Assembly: GCA_949752795.1 (NCBI GenBank)
Contig: OX457072.1
Location: forward strand, 4,049,201-4,113,200
Reading direction: 5' to 3'
DNA: 64,000 nucleotides
Source of the DNA: Hyperoodon ampullatus
Taxonomy: Eukaryota > Chordata > Mammalia > Artiodactyla > Ziphiidae
The notes beneath the pieces are model-generated. The model saw only the letters and a program-made list of their open reading frames with translations, made no database searches and had not been told where the DNA came from. Both the position numbers and the translations under genes were made by a program. Of the stretch, positions 47,922-59,761 are shown piece by piece. Position 1 is the first letter of the stretch. Each line of letters starts with the position of its first letter.

Positions 47922-49199
47922 ATCTGCAAACTGGAATATGACAGTAAGTAAAATGTGTGGGCATAAATCACAATGCAGGTGAAAGAATTAATTTTTAAAG
48001 AAAAATAATTTTTAATTGACCAATCTATATGGAATTCATTAAGAATACATTATATTAAAAAATACTAAGTACCATACCAAATGGGGAAGTTGTCTAATAG
48101 GAAACCAATGATACGGATGCATAAAAAACAAAGATATCAGCTCCAGGCACATCATTAAGTTCTTCCTTCCAAAAATTTTCTAAAATATTTTCGATTAGAT
48201 TTTCTCCTTTCACTTTGAGTTTCAGTTATTTCACAGCATAATCTCATATATAGTTCAGTGATTATTTAATTAGGAACCACTCCAATTTGGAAAAAAATTA
48301 GTGATGAGAAAAATGTGTACTGTCAAAAGTAGTTCATGGAAATGTAAGTCTAAATGTGAAGAAGAAACTAACTCTATAATAGAGTTCTTAAAGCTACAGT
48401 TCTTAAAGCTACATGAGCAGCAATATAGTGGAATAAACGCAAGATACAGGGTTTCCCTGACTATAGAGCTCTTGGGGAACCTGACAAAGCACTTATAGAA
48501 ATGATTTCTCCAAAATGACTCTGAATTTCAACCAATCATACTCATGCATGTCTACTGTGCCATTTGGGTCTTGAACATCCCATGCATTATCCAACCATCA
48601 GCTTCAAAAGGTGATTGAGCATAAAATCTTCCCAGCTTATTCTTCAATAAGAATCAAATAAAATCTAAAAAATTATCATTTTGTTATTGTCCATACCAAA
48701 ATAACCGTCTTTTCTTTCACATGAGTGGTTCTTGGGTCTCCTTCCAATTTTACCTTACTTTCCAACCATTTATAAGAAAGGCACAGAGTACTTATGTAGG
48801 GGAGTTTATTCATCCCTAGTCAGAAAATATTATCCTCATTTTGTGTTTAGTATTTTTGCACTTTTAATTTATTAATTTGTTAACAGAGATCTCTGCTCTT
48901 GGCTTGGGGACTTGACTAGGATTCTAAAAATAAGCTATTTTTTAAATTCTTTTTTCCCCCTAAGATTAAAACTGTTTTATCCAGTGTCACCAACATGCTT
49001 CGTGCTCAGTCTCCACACTTTAATACCATGGTATGTCTTATCAAGGCCTGAGTCTGTTTTCCTAAGAACCCTTAATACCAGTCAATGGGTGACAAGCTGA
49101 GGGGAAAGGGAAGGCAGGTGGGGGGAAGGAAGAAGGTAGTCCTATTTATGTTATTTCACTTAATTTTCATGAAAACCCTAAAGGGAAGCTATTGTTAAA
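47922..49199. other. AT-rich intergenic sequence, unclassified
   Basis: No gene, RNA or firm repeat was seen. A direct duplication 'agttcttaaagctaca' occurs twice in tandem at about 48382-48412. Confidence 0.4.
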
Positions 49200-49315
49200 A
49201 ACTTTGTGTAAATGGTGAACCCCAGACCCACAGAGGTTCAGCAACCTGGCCAACACCAGGCAGATAAGAAACAGCAGAACCCAAGTTCACATCCAGGGTT
49301 GTCTGACTCTAAATA
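49200..49315 (-). mobile_element. MIR/L2-like fragment
   Basis: 'cccacagaggttcagcaacc', 'aagttcacatccagggttgt' and 'ctgactctaaa' match the antisense MIR-type order (gaggttaagcaact, then ...cagagctgg). Confidence 0.45.
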
Positions 49316-50735
49316 CATTCAATGTACTCCACTTTATTTCTTCCCATGCACCTACCATTGGTCAGAAATATTGGAGAGTTGGTTGCATCAACCAATCCAT
49401 AGGACACTGATGGGGGGGAGAGAGGAGCACATAATACTTGACCAAAAGGGAAATCTCTCTTTTCAGTTGGGAACCTACTGGGGAACCAAGTGAATATCCC
49501 AAAGCTACTTGACAAGGGGATGCTCTGGAATTGGAAAGGTGCTATGGCACCTGACCTGCCCCAGGACTCATGCTCCTATAACCTGATCTGGGCCCCTCAA
49601 TTGATGCTGAAGATGTATTGTCCCAAACATCTTCCCAAGTGCTCTGTGCTAGCAGCAGCCACCCCAGGGTTTGCCCTTGCAAGAAACACTTGCTTACGGG
49701 GCAGGCTAGTTGGACGTGTTTGTGTCCCATAGTAGTCTACCTGGTCACATTCTACTGGGGCAGGGGACCTCCTCCTGTAGTGTTCCAGGCCTTGAACAAA
49801 ACCCGTGTGGTTTCTACCCCCAGCACTCACAGTCTGATCAAACACAGAGACAATAAGCACCGAATGCTATAAAAACACACGACAGAGAAATTTAACCGGC
49901 AGTGACCTCGTGTTAAGTGGATGAGCTAGGTCAGCCTGTGCTGAGTGGTTGCTGTATGACCCCCAAGGAACCCACCTCTCAGTGTCCACGGCTGTGTGCA
50001 GTCCCCCTACTCATTTGACTCTGGGCTCCACCACGTGACTACTTTGGCCAACAGGACACTAGTGTGATGAAGCTGAGATGTTCATGAACATTAGAACTTG
50101 TGTTCTTGGGATTTTTCTCCCAAGTTCTTAGAACCCTGAGGAAGAAAGACAGCTCAACCATGGCTAGTTGTGAATTTCCCACCAACTCTGGCAAGTGGGG
50201 GTCTGGCCAATTTACGTGACTTAGAAAAAGTAAAAAAAAATATTCATTTCTGTTCATCCCAGCCTTGTGGAACCAATTCATACCTGCCACACTTAACAAT
50301 CAACTTCCACTTACAATAAATGTCTAATTCCATGAACTAACTTGATTAAATCTGGAATGTGTTCTTTGAGTTCTAAAATAGTCTAAATAAAACACAGTCC
50401 CTTCTGAAAATGTCAGACTGCCCCATCTGATCCTGGGATGATGTTGACAATTCTACCAAGGGGTTTATAATTATTTCAGGAGTAAAACTTCTAATTAGCA
50501 CCAAACGGTTACCAACAGCGGCTGGGGCATTCACACCAAAGATACAGGAAGCCAAATGGAAGGAAGGGATACAGACAAGGATACATACAAAGGCTCTCTT
50601 CACACTTACTCAGCACGTACCATGTCCAGTGCTCCTCTAGTCTCTAAAGAAAAACAAAACTTCTGTATTCCATTTTCCTAGGTTTTGCCCTGTGAGCTTC
50701 CTTCAGGGAAAAGTGACAGGGAATGCTGCACATGT
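49316..50735. other. Intergenic sequence, unclassified
   Basis: 50010-50330 ('gggctccaccacgtgactac', 'tttggccaacaggacactag') resembles a common old mammalian repeat that I cannot name securely. No gene was recognised. Confidence 0.35.
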
Positions 50736-52917
50736 AGAGGCACACCTCGGTGAAATTGTGGGTTTGGTTCCAGACCGCCACAAGAAAGCAAATATCAAAA
50801 TAAATCGAGTCACATGAATTTCTTGGTTTCCCAATGCATATAAAAGGTATGTTTACATTATACTGTGCTGTATTAAGTGTGTAATGGCATTATGTCTAAA
50901 AAACAACATACACACCTTAATTAAAAAATACTTTATTGCCAAAAGAATGGGAACCATCAACTGAGCCTTCAGTGAGTCCTAATCTTTGTGCTGGTGGAGG
51001 GTCTTGCCTCGATGCTGATGGCTGCTCACTGATCATGGTGGTGCATGCTGAAGTTGGGGTGGCCATGGCAATTTCTTAAAATAAGACAATAATGAACTTT
51101 GCCCCACTAGTTGACTCCCCCTTTCAGGAAAGACTTCTCTGCAGCTTGCAACGCTGTTAGAGAGAGTACTTTCAAAATGAGAGTCAGTCCTCTCAAACCC
51201 TGCTGCTGCTTTATCGACTAAGTTCATGTCATATTCTAAACCCTTTGCAGTCATTTCAATGATCTTCACAGCATCTTCACCAGGAGTAGATTCCATCTCA
51301 AGAAACCACTTTCTTTGTTCATCCATAAGAGGACCCTCATCTGTTCAAGCTTTATCACGAGATTACAGCAATTCTGTGGCATCTTTAGGCTCCACTTCTA
51401 ACTCTAGTTCTCCTGCTGTTTCTACCACATCTACAGGTACTTCCTCCACTGAAGTCTTGAGCCCTCAAAGTCATCCTTGAGGGTTGCAATCAACTTCTTC
51501 CAAACTCTTGTGAGTGTTGTTATTTTGACTTCTTCCCATGAATGTTCTAGGTGGCATCTAGAATGGTGAATCTTTTCCAGAATGTTTTCAATTGCCTCTG
51601 CCCAGATCTAGCAGAGGAATCACTCTCTATGGCAGTTATAGCCTTGTGAAATGTGTTTCTTAAATCATAAGACTTGAAAGTTGAAATTACTCCCCGATCC
51701 ATGGGCTGCAAAATGGATGTTGTATTAACAGACAAGAAAACAACATTAATCTCATTGTTCATCTCCATCAGAGCTCTTGAGGGACCAGGTGCATTGTCAA
51801 TAAGCAGTAATATTTTGAAAGGAATCTTTTTTTCTGAGCAGTAGTTCTCAACGGTGGGATTAAAATACTCAGTAAACCATGTTATAAAGAGATGTGCTGC
51901 TGTCCAGGCTTTGATGTTCCATTTGTAGAGCATCGGCAGAGTAGACTCAGCATAATTCTTAAGGGTCCTAGGATTTTCAAAATGGTAAATTAGCATTGAC
52001 TTCAACATAAAGTCACCAGCTGGATGAGCCCCTAATGAGAGAGTCAGCTGGTCCTTTGAAGCTTTGAAGCCAGGCATTGACTTCTCCTCTCTAACTATGA
52101 AAGTCCTAGATGGCATCTTCTTCCAATATAGGGCTGTTTCTCCTACACTGAAGATCTGTTGTTTAGTGTAGCCACCTTCATAAATATCTTCGCTAGATCT
52201 TCTGGATAACTTGCTGCAGCTTCTGCATCAGCACTTGCTGCTTCACTTTGCATGGAGATGGTTTCTTCCCTTAAACCTCATGAACCAACCTCTGCTGGCT
52301 TCAGACTTTCCTTTTGCAGCTTCCTTACCTCTCTCAACCTTCACAGAATTGAAAAGAGTTAGGGCCTCGCTCTGGATTAGGCTTTGGCTTAAGGGAATGT
52401 TGTGGCTGGCTTGATCTTCTATCCAGACCACTCAGGCTTTCTCCATATCAGCAATAGGGCTGTTTTGTTTTCTTATCATCGGTGTGTTCACTGGAGCAGC
52501 ACTTTTAATTTCCCTTCAGGAACTTTTCCTTTACATTCACAACTTGGCTAACTGTTTGGGGAAAGAAGCCTGGCTTTTGGCCTATCTCGGCTTTCAAGCT
52601 GCCTTCCTCACTAAGCTTAATTATTTCCAGCTTTTGATTTAAAGTGAGAGACATGGGACTCTTCCTCTCCCTTGGCCTAATTTCAATATTGTCATGTCTC
52701 AGGGAATAGGGAGGCCCAAGGACAGGGATGGAGATGGGGGAATGGTTGGCTGGTGGAGCAGCCAGAACACACACAGCATTTATCAGTTAAGTTTGCCATC
52801 TTCTATGGGAATGTTGGTGCCCAAAACAATCACAATAGTAAACATCAAAGATCACTGATCACAGATCACTATAACAAATATAGTAATAATGAAACAGTTT
52901 GAAATAATGTGAAAACT
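50736..52917 (-). mobile_element. Tigger1 DNA transposon (pogo superfamily), one end lost
   Basis: The left end reads 'aggcacacctcggtgaaatt', the Tigger1 terminal repeat. The interior follows the Tigger1 consensus closely over 2.2 kb ('ctttattgccaaaagaatgg', 'gggtcttgcctcgatgctga', 'ggtgcattgtcaataagcag', 'ttaaagtgagagacatggga'). Similarity stops near 52917 at 'gaaacagtttgaaataatg', so roughly the last few hundred bases, including the second inverted repeat, are missing. The transposase is encoded on the minus strand. Confidence 0.93.
51033..52774 (-). pseudogene. Tigger1 transposase pseudogene
   Basis: Pogo/Tigger transposases cut and paste the element using an N-terminal CENP-B-like DNA-binding region and a DDE/DDD catalytic domain. 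Reading leftward, the remains are an HTH start near 52660 ([18 protein letters not shown]), a second DNA-binding piece at 52431-52243, a catalytic piece at 52116-51547 with an uninterrupted 189 residues, and a C-terminal piece at 51326-51033. The second catalytic Asp (LLIDNAPG, codon 51796-51798) and third (LQPMD) survive. The first is lost: the ...SVGETALYW... stretch has Gly at codon 52141-52143 where Tigger1 has Asp. Frame breaks separate the pieces, so it is dead. Confidence 0.9.
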
Positions 52918-54511
52918 ATGACTTCTGAGAATTCAGGAAAACACATATTTATTTAGGATTTCTTCTCTATGAATCATTCCTAGACAAGTGCAACAGGGGC
53001 TATGGAGATAAATGGGAGCCCTGCAGGTGATCAGGGTCCTGGGGAAAGACCAGCGCGGACCCAAGCAAACTGAAAGCAGGGCTCGCTGTGACCTGCTGGA
53101 CAATTCAGATATTTAACAAAGGCTACAGAAGGACTGGGAAGGAAGAAATTAATGTCTCAGGGATCTGGAATGTTCTGTTGGAAGAGAAATGTTCCAACAA
53201 GGCCTTAGGGGTAAAAAAATATCTTTAAAAGACGAGTAGGATTTTGACAGATGGAAAAGAATTGGCTTTGGGGGGTTCAGTAATGTTTTAAACTGTAAAA
53301 AAAAAAAAAAGCAATTTATTTTTAATGGCATTGACATTACTGTATCACCGATGGTTCTTATTTACAGACCAGAATAATAACTTCCCTTTCCAAAAATTCT
53401 GCTTTTGCTTAATTGCCGATAACGTGCTTGGTTATAGGCTTTGGTTTATTTAAAATAATGGTTTACTTTCTTTATTTTCCCTTGGAATTTTTTGTTCAAA
53501 TAAAATTCTATTCGGATGCTGAAAACTCCCCAGCTCCTTCCTCACTCCCCACCGCACAGTTTGAAAACCACAGATATAAATTACAAATTACTGCCCAGCC
53601 AGAAGCTCACACACCAACACTAACGTTGCCTTAGATGGATCCAGAAACGTTCCCAGAGCTCACGCCTCACAGTTTCTAAACACAGATGTGTCATGGAAGG
53701 TTCCCCGGGTGGTATCACTTGTCTCAGTGAAAAGGAGCTTTTCCTTGAACGTGCACCTTGCACGCTGAGGAGGAGGCCTTACTTTGCTCCTGGGATGCAA
53801 CCCTGAGATGATTAGGGGCACTGGCCTCTCCCCGTCCGAGCTGATCTGCTGGGTTTGTCTGCAGTCTGAGGGAGTGTTTCCCTTTGGGAACATCCTATCA
53901 GAACAAGCACCCACTTAGTTCTGACCATGGAATTGTGAAAGTTCCAGTGAATGTGGAAAAGAAATGCAGCCAATAGCATAAGGAAGTAGGGACGCGGCGT
54001 CTCTCTCAGAGCGCATTAATAGAATGAGAAGCAATTTCAAGGTTAAGCCTGGTCCTCGCCTACAGAGATACTCACCATGGGGGAAAAAAACACCTGGCTG
54101 TCTCCTTAGGCCTTTGTGCAAGTGGGCAGAGGCCTGAGGAAATGCAAACTCCCATTTTCAGCTGCCCAAAATGTGGACCATCCTCCAAAACAGGGGAGCT
54201 GTACATATGCGTTCACTCCTCCTCTTTCTCCTCGAAAATCACTTTGCATTTACTGAGATTTTACTGTGTGCGGATGTCCCTTTGGTGAATCCTTTGCTCA
54301 CGTTCATTTCTACCAGGTCTTCCCCCAGTGTGACGAGCACAGAGGGCCACTTCATCCTCCTTATTCCGCACTCACTTCTGCCTCCAAACAAGAAGTTCTC
54401 CCGTCCTCTTTCTTTTCTTCAGCCTCATTGCCTTTTGCCACTTCCAAACTTTCTCCATCAAAAGACTCTTTTTTGCATCTCAGATCTTTCCCCCACTCCA
54501 CTCTCTCCTTT
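52918..54511. other. Intergenic sequence, unclassified
   Basis: No gene or RNA was recognised. 54240-54510 is pyrimidine-rich and could be the beginning of the L2 that continues beyond the SINE at 54527. Confidence 0.35.
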
Positions 54512-54526
54512 AAAAAGTTACCTTTA

Positions 54527-54693
54527 AGGACTTTCCTGGCGGCCCAGTGGTTAAGACTTTACCTTCCAATGTAGGGAGTGGGCTTTCCATCCCTGGTTGG
54601 GGAGCTAAGATCCCACATGCCTCTCAGCCAAAAAAAATGAAACATAAAAAAAAGAAGCAACATTGTGACAAATTCAATAAAGACTTTAAAAAA
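54527..54693 (+). mobile_element. Short CHR-type SINE with unique tail
   Basis: The tRNA-derived head ('ctttcctggcggcccagtgg', 'gggagctaagatcccacatg') is followed by the tail 'aattcaataaagactttaaa', found in a short cetartiodactyl SINE subfamily. The imperfect target duplication AAAAAGTTACCTTTA / AAAAAGTTCCCTTTA (54512-54526, 54694-54708) fits an older copy. It appears to sit inside an L2. Confidence 0.9.
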
Positions 54694-54779
54694 AAAAAGT
54701 TCCCTTTAGACTTTTGCCCGCCCGCCCCCCCACCCCACCCCCCGCCCAATAGCTGGCATCCTTTCCCTCTCCATCCCTC

Positions 54780-55200
54780 TTGACTCTAATGTAATTTTAA
54801 AAAGTTGGCTTTTCCACTTTTTTCCACCAAAGTATTCCTGAGCCTTTGAAGTCAGATTTCTGCCATGTGACTCCCCTGAAAAGTCTCTCTCCAATGTCAC
54901 CAGGACCTCCCCATCCTCAAACCTGATTGTCTCTCTTGGTGCTCTTCGTCCTTGAGCTCTGCATGAGTCCACACTGCTGGTCCCTCCCTCTTCTCCCTTG
55001 GATCCAGAGAAGCTATATTGTCCTGACTCTCATCTTTTATCTCCAGGAGGCTGGTCTCCATGTACAGCTTCTCACTGTCTTCCTAGACTCTGAATGTGGG
55101 TCATTCCCAGATCTCTGTCCTTGGACATTCTTCTTAAAAACTAAACTGGCCAAATCATGACTTGACTATGTCCATCACAGAGATGGCTCCCATATCAGGA
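54780..55200 (+). mobile_element. L2 LINE fragment, sense
   Basis: 'atgtcaccaggacctcccca', 'ttccctcttctcccttggat', 'tccttggacattcttctta' and 'cagagatggctcccatatca' follow the L2 coding region order. No reading frame survives. Confidence 0.6.
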
Positions 55201-57009
55201 TTTTCCATTATGAGGAAGAGACAACTGAGCCGAAACTGACTTAAGCATAAGGGGGATTTCTCGGCTGTGTAACTGAGCACCCTTCAGGCACAGCTTGATC
55301 CAGGCCTCTAAAAAAATGTCTCCAGGACCTGGTTTCTCCTCCATACCTCTGAACTTCATCTTCTTATTTTTTGCTCCATTCTAGGATGCTCTCCCCTTGC
55401 AGTTGCAAACAGATGTCAGCATCTCACAGCTCATGGTCCCAGGACAAATCCAAGGAATAGTATCTCAGCCTACCCAAATGAAATGCCTCCTTGGCTCTGA
55501 TTAGATTATGTGCTATGAATCAGCCCCACTGGAGCTTGGTGGTGAGGGGAAGGAATTAGAGGACTGGCTTCCTTGTTCAACATTCCAAGATTGAGCCAAG
55601 ATCTAGAAGACAACGATCTTATCTCCTTGACTCATACCTAACTGAAAAGGAAGTACATTCTGCAGAAGACTAGCCACTGTGTCCTGTCAAATACAAAGCA
55701 CATCAGGAACTAATTGTCTACTTTGGGCATAACTTTGGTTCGAAATATCTGAGCATCCCTTGGTAAGATGACCTTGGTAAGGCCTCCAAACTTACAACCA
55801 GAAAGGACAGATGCTTACCCAAGAGGCAGTGATGCTGTGGAACCAGGCTGGAAACACCCTGACGGCATCATTTTGGGGGTGCTGCCCCACTGATGCACTA
55901 TGGGAGTTTAAGACCTGTCACAGCCCAGCTCTGGTCAGCCTTATTTTCCACTCCTTATGCACAAATTCTCCTCCCAGGACTCCCAACCCTGACCAGGGTC
56001 TGCCCTCTGACGTGCCTGTGACTTTGCTTAATGTGTTCACTCCCAGGGGACCTTTGCTTTTCCCCCAGTGTCTGTGCTCTGCCAGATTGAACACTTCAGA
56101 CTTATCCTTAGGACAAATTCCACCTATGTTGATACTTCCTCTCAGGCAGAATCACTGCTTTTCCTTTGAATTCAGATACTTTGTTGACAAGGATCAGGGC
56201 GCGTAACTGCACATGACTCCATCTCACCAAGGAGCCTATGAACTCTCACCCATATTTGAACAGAACTGGACAACCGGACAAGGCTTATCCATTCTCACCA
56301 AGCATCTCACTCTGCACAGGCTTCAGGGGAAATTCCAAGGGTTTGTTCTGGTCTCTGCAACCCTACAATCCGGATTTGCAGCCCAACCACAAGGCCATCA
56401 CGTCAACCCAGACTGCTAGTACGCTGCAGTGTTTTACGTCAGGAACACATTTATGTAAACTTATCCTGTTCTACGCAGAGACCCAATCTACCTGTGATTA
56501 CTGCATCTCTGAAGACACCATTTTCATAACGTAATAATTGTCTCTTCCTTTTTTGTAGACGTTTCTACACAGGCAGGTATTTGTTTGCTCTTCAAATCCT
56601 TTTTAGAAGGAAGATTTCTGGCATTTCTCACTAATCAGCTGCAATTGTTTATGTGTTCACTCACTATATTTACAAGTTTGCAGCTGCAGTAAAACCTGCA
56701 TGCTTTGGGATTTTTCAGATTGCTTCCCATACTTAATTATGGTGCAGGATATAAAGGCTGCACCTGGTTTTAGAATTGTAAATATCATAGTGAATGTGGT
56801 TTTAGGAACAAGGGGAAAATATATTTGGGTTTAATGGAAGTACCTAGATGATATCATTACCTTCGATAAAACTGTCCCTTAGTAAAGGGATCATAATTTC
56901 TCTAAGGTTAAAGACACTATAAGGTTCTCCATGCCAGGGGAAGTTTTTCTGTACCATCTTCTCCAGTATCATCTTCCCATAAAGAAAAGGGTGGACAGAG
57001 GCTGACAGG
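55201..57009. other. Intergenic sequence, unclassified
   Basis: 55210-55600 ('aactgacttaagcataaggg', 'ggcacagcttgatccaggcc') resembles a mammalian interspersed repeat I cannot name. 55800-56540 contains open frames on the plus strand without recognisable domains and may be an unidentified LTR or ERV remnant. Confidence 0.3.
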
Positions 57010-57150
57010 GAGACAGGAGACCTAGATTTTAGTCCTGGCCCCAGCATACAGCATCTGCTGCGTGACTTAGACGGACAACACTCTTCTGGGTCTAAAATTC
57101 CTCATAAACAAATCAGAAATTTGACTCTCTGATCCTTAATGTTATGTGAT
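57010..57150 (+). mobile_element. MIR-like fragment
   Basis: 'ctagattttagtcctggccc', 'ctgctgcgtgacttagacgg' and 'gggtctaaaattcctcataa' follow MIR order with heavy divergence. Confidence 0.5.
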
Positions 57151-58384
57151 AGTGTCTGTTAGAAAGTACCTAGGTTTCCTTCAAAAACTTGGAAGCCAGC
57201 CATTAAAAGCAATGAGAGAAAGAGAGATGACAACTAATTTTTCTAGACTTTCGTCATCAACCCTGAGACAGATGTTGCATTTCCTCATGCTCTGCTTTAT
57301 TTTAGAAATGCTGTTCTTAACGAGGCTATTAACATCTCTTCTACTGTCACTGGGCTTTCCCATAACATAGGCTCACATTTTACTTTGTAATATTACAGTT
57401 GGTTGTTAAAGTTGGGATGTGAATGCATTTTCTTATTTATTCACTGAGAGGTTTGAAATTTCTGACTGAAAAAGACCTTACTTTAATTTTAATATTACAA
57501 AAACTTTCTGTGTAAATTTGTGCACATGCTTTCATCTTGTTTCAGTCACAAGTGTTAAGCAGAGGTTAAATTTTGGACCTCCCTTTCGCTGAGGAAAACG
57601 CCTGGGTTCTTCCTTCTGCAGTTTCACTGATGCTGACAGTGACCATGAAAATTTTATAATAGCTGAGCCTGGGCAACTCATTTTTCCTGTGGAAGATCTA
57701 TGGGAGTGAGGACAGCTATTTTTGTCCTAAATGTGTTAAAGTTACAATTAACAAGGGAGTTGACAGGCTGACTGCTGCATTAGACCATAGGGTCACCAAT
57801 AATGATGATGAACCTACAGCTTCCGAGACAGAAAATCATCCCTTATTAGACACTCAACTCTTTGGTTGTGTTATTGAATTTCCCTGGGAAATTTTCTCCA
57901 GATTATAGGACTACTACAGGACCATATCCATTTCTTAAGATAATAGGCTATAGCAACCTTCTATAAAATGAAGGTGTAATCAGGTATTCTTAGTGAAAAT
58001 TCTGGGATTAAAATTATTTATTCATACACCTTTCCTCTCAGATTTAATTAGCTATGGATGAGCTAAGAGAAGGCGTTCAAAAGAAAAATTCATAGCTGCT
58101 TTGACTATTTCCTATATATTTCATTCATGTCTCGGGTGGCATGACAGTGTTTATACAACCTTGGGGGACATGGGCCCTGACCTTCTTACATACAATGAGG
58201 AAGAACTAAATGGACCTGAAAAAGTCATGGCAAATGAACAAAAACTGTCCCTTGTTAATATATATATATATATATTTAGCACAAATTATTCAAGGGAAGA
58301 TTCTTAACATTACAATAGTGTTATTATGAAACACTTCTAAGCAGGCCTCTGAGCACCAGTCAACATTCTCAGCAGATTTTCTGG
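57151..58384. other. Intergenic sequence, no repeat or gene seen
   Basis: This is AT-rich unique-looking DNA. A short (TA)n run lies at about 58257-58275. Confidence 0.4.
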
Positions 58385-58514
58385 GGCCGGATTGTGTTCA
58401 AATCCTGGCTCTACCATTTATTCGCTGAGCAACCTTGGGCAAGTTACTTAACATCTCTGTGTCACCCTTTCATCATCAGGTAATGGGGATATTAATAATC
58501 CTGACCTCACAAGG
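58385..58514 (+). mobile_element. MIR SINE fragment
   Basis: 'caaatcctggctctaccatt', 'gagcaaccttgggcaagtta', 'cttaacatctctgtgtcacc' and 'cctgacctcacaaggtg' form a clear MIR. Confidence 0.8.
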
Positions 58515-59272
58515 TGTTTTGGGCTAAACTGTGCCCACCCCCAAGATTCCTGTGTTGAAGCCCTAACCTCCAGTACCTCAGACTGTGACTATATTTGGAG
58601 TAGAGCCTTTAAAGAGACGATTGAGTGAAAATGAGCCATTAATGTGGGGCCCAAATCCAATCTGACTGGTGTCCTTATAAGAAGAAGGAATCTGGGGCTT
58701 CCCTGGTGGCGCAGTGGTTAAGAATCCACCTGCCAGTGCAGGGGACACAGGTTCAAGCCCTGGTCTGGGAAGATCCCACATGCCACGGAGCAACTAAGCC
58801 CGTGTGCCACAACTACTGAGACTGCGCTCTAGAGCCAGTGAGCCAAAACTACTGAAGCCTGCGTGCCTAGAGCCCGTGCTCCACAAGAGAAGCCACCACA
58901 ATGAGAAGCCCGTGCACCGCAATGAAGAGTAGCCCCCGCTCGCTGCCACTAGAGAAAGCCCACGCACAGCAACGAAGACCCAACGCAGCCAAACATAAAT
59001 AAATAAATAAATAATTTTTTTTAAAAAAGAAGAAGAAATTTGGACACCTAAGGGACACCAGGGATGAGCAAGCAGAGGAAAGGCCAATATGCGGACGCAG
59101 GGAGAAGGCGGCTGTCTGCAGGCCAAGGAGAGAGGCCTCAGGAGAAACGAACTCTGCCCACACCTTGATGGTGGACCTGTAGCCTCTAGGACTGTGAGAA
59201 AATAAATCTCTGTTGTTGAGGTCATCCAGTCTGCAGTATTTTGTTGTGACAGCCCCAGCTAATTAATATACA
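58515..59272 (+). mobile_element. MLT1-type LTR interrupted by a CHR SINE
   Basis: The left part ('tgttttgggctaaactgtgc', 'cctgtgttgaagccctaacc', 'ctatatttggagtagagcct') and right part ('agaaggcggctgtctgcagg', 'ggtggacctgtagcctctag', 'aaataaatctctgttgttga') form one MLT1 once the SINE at 58696-59026 is removed. Confidence 0.9.
58696..59026 (+). mobile_element. Full-length CHR-1 SINE nested in MLT1
   Basis: The head 'gcttccctggtggcgcagtg' and the complete long body ('ccacaactactgagactgcg', 'cgaagacccaacgcagccaa') end in a (TAAA)n tail. The 17-bp target duplication AAGAAGAAGGAATCTGG / AAGAAGAAGAAATTTGG (58679-58695, 59027-59043) has two mismatches, which indicates moderate age. Confidence 0.95.
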
Positions 59273-59304
59273 AGGTTGTCTGGGGCTTAAAAAGGGTTCA
59301 TGGG

Positions 59305-59513
59305 GGGCTTCCCTGGTGGCGCAGTGGTTGAGAGTCCGCCTGCCGATGCAGCGGACACGGGTTCGAGCCCCGGTCCGGGAAGATCCCACATGCCGCGGAG
59401 TGGCTAGGCCCGTGGGCCATAGCCACTGATCCTGCACGTCCAGAGCCTGTGCTCCGCAACGGGAGAGGCCACAACAGTGAGAGGCCCATGTACCAAAAAA
59501 AAAAAAAAAAAAA
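59305..59513 (+). mobile_element. CHR SINE
   Basis: The head 'cttccctggtggcgcagtgg', B box 'ggttcgagccc' and 'ccgcggagtggctaggcccg' are followed by an A-tail. The target duplication GGTTCATGGG lies at 59295-59304 and 59514-59523. It sits just 32 bases after the MLT1 LTR. Confidence 0.95.
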
Positions 59514-59649
59514 GGTTCATGGGTTTCACTAGTATTATTTCCTTTGTAGGATTTGTTAATTTTACTTCCCACTTAAATGTCCTAAATCTGTCATAAACAT
59601 AGGGTAACACTCTACTAATGAAATTATTCTCCTCTGCCAGTGCTCCTGT

Positions 59650-59730
59650 ACCCTTCTGCAAGACACTTACCAGTCTGAGTTTCAGTTTCCTCATCCATAA
59701 AACAGGGAGACTAAACTTGAAATTTCTAAG
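59650..59730 (+). mobile_element. MIR SINE fragment
   Basis: 'gacacttaccagtctgagtt' and 'tcagtttcctcatccataaa' are the MIR 3' core. Confidence 0.65.
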
Positions 59731-59761
59731 AAAATCATGTTCATCTAAAATCAGTGATTTA

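Noticed and set aside
51226..52414. Plus-strand frames of 67-84 codons across the Tigger1 element
   Set aside because: They are antisense to the transposase pseudogene.
59618..59761. Left part of the 198-codon frame as an extension of L1 ORF2
   Set aside because: These codons lie in MIR and unique sequence before the L1 junction; the open frame is accidental.
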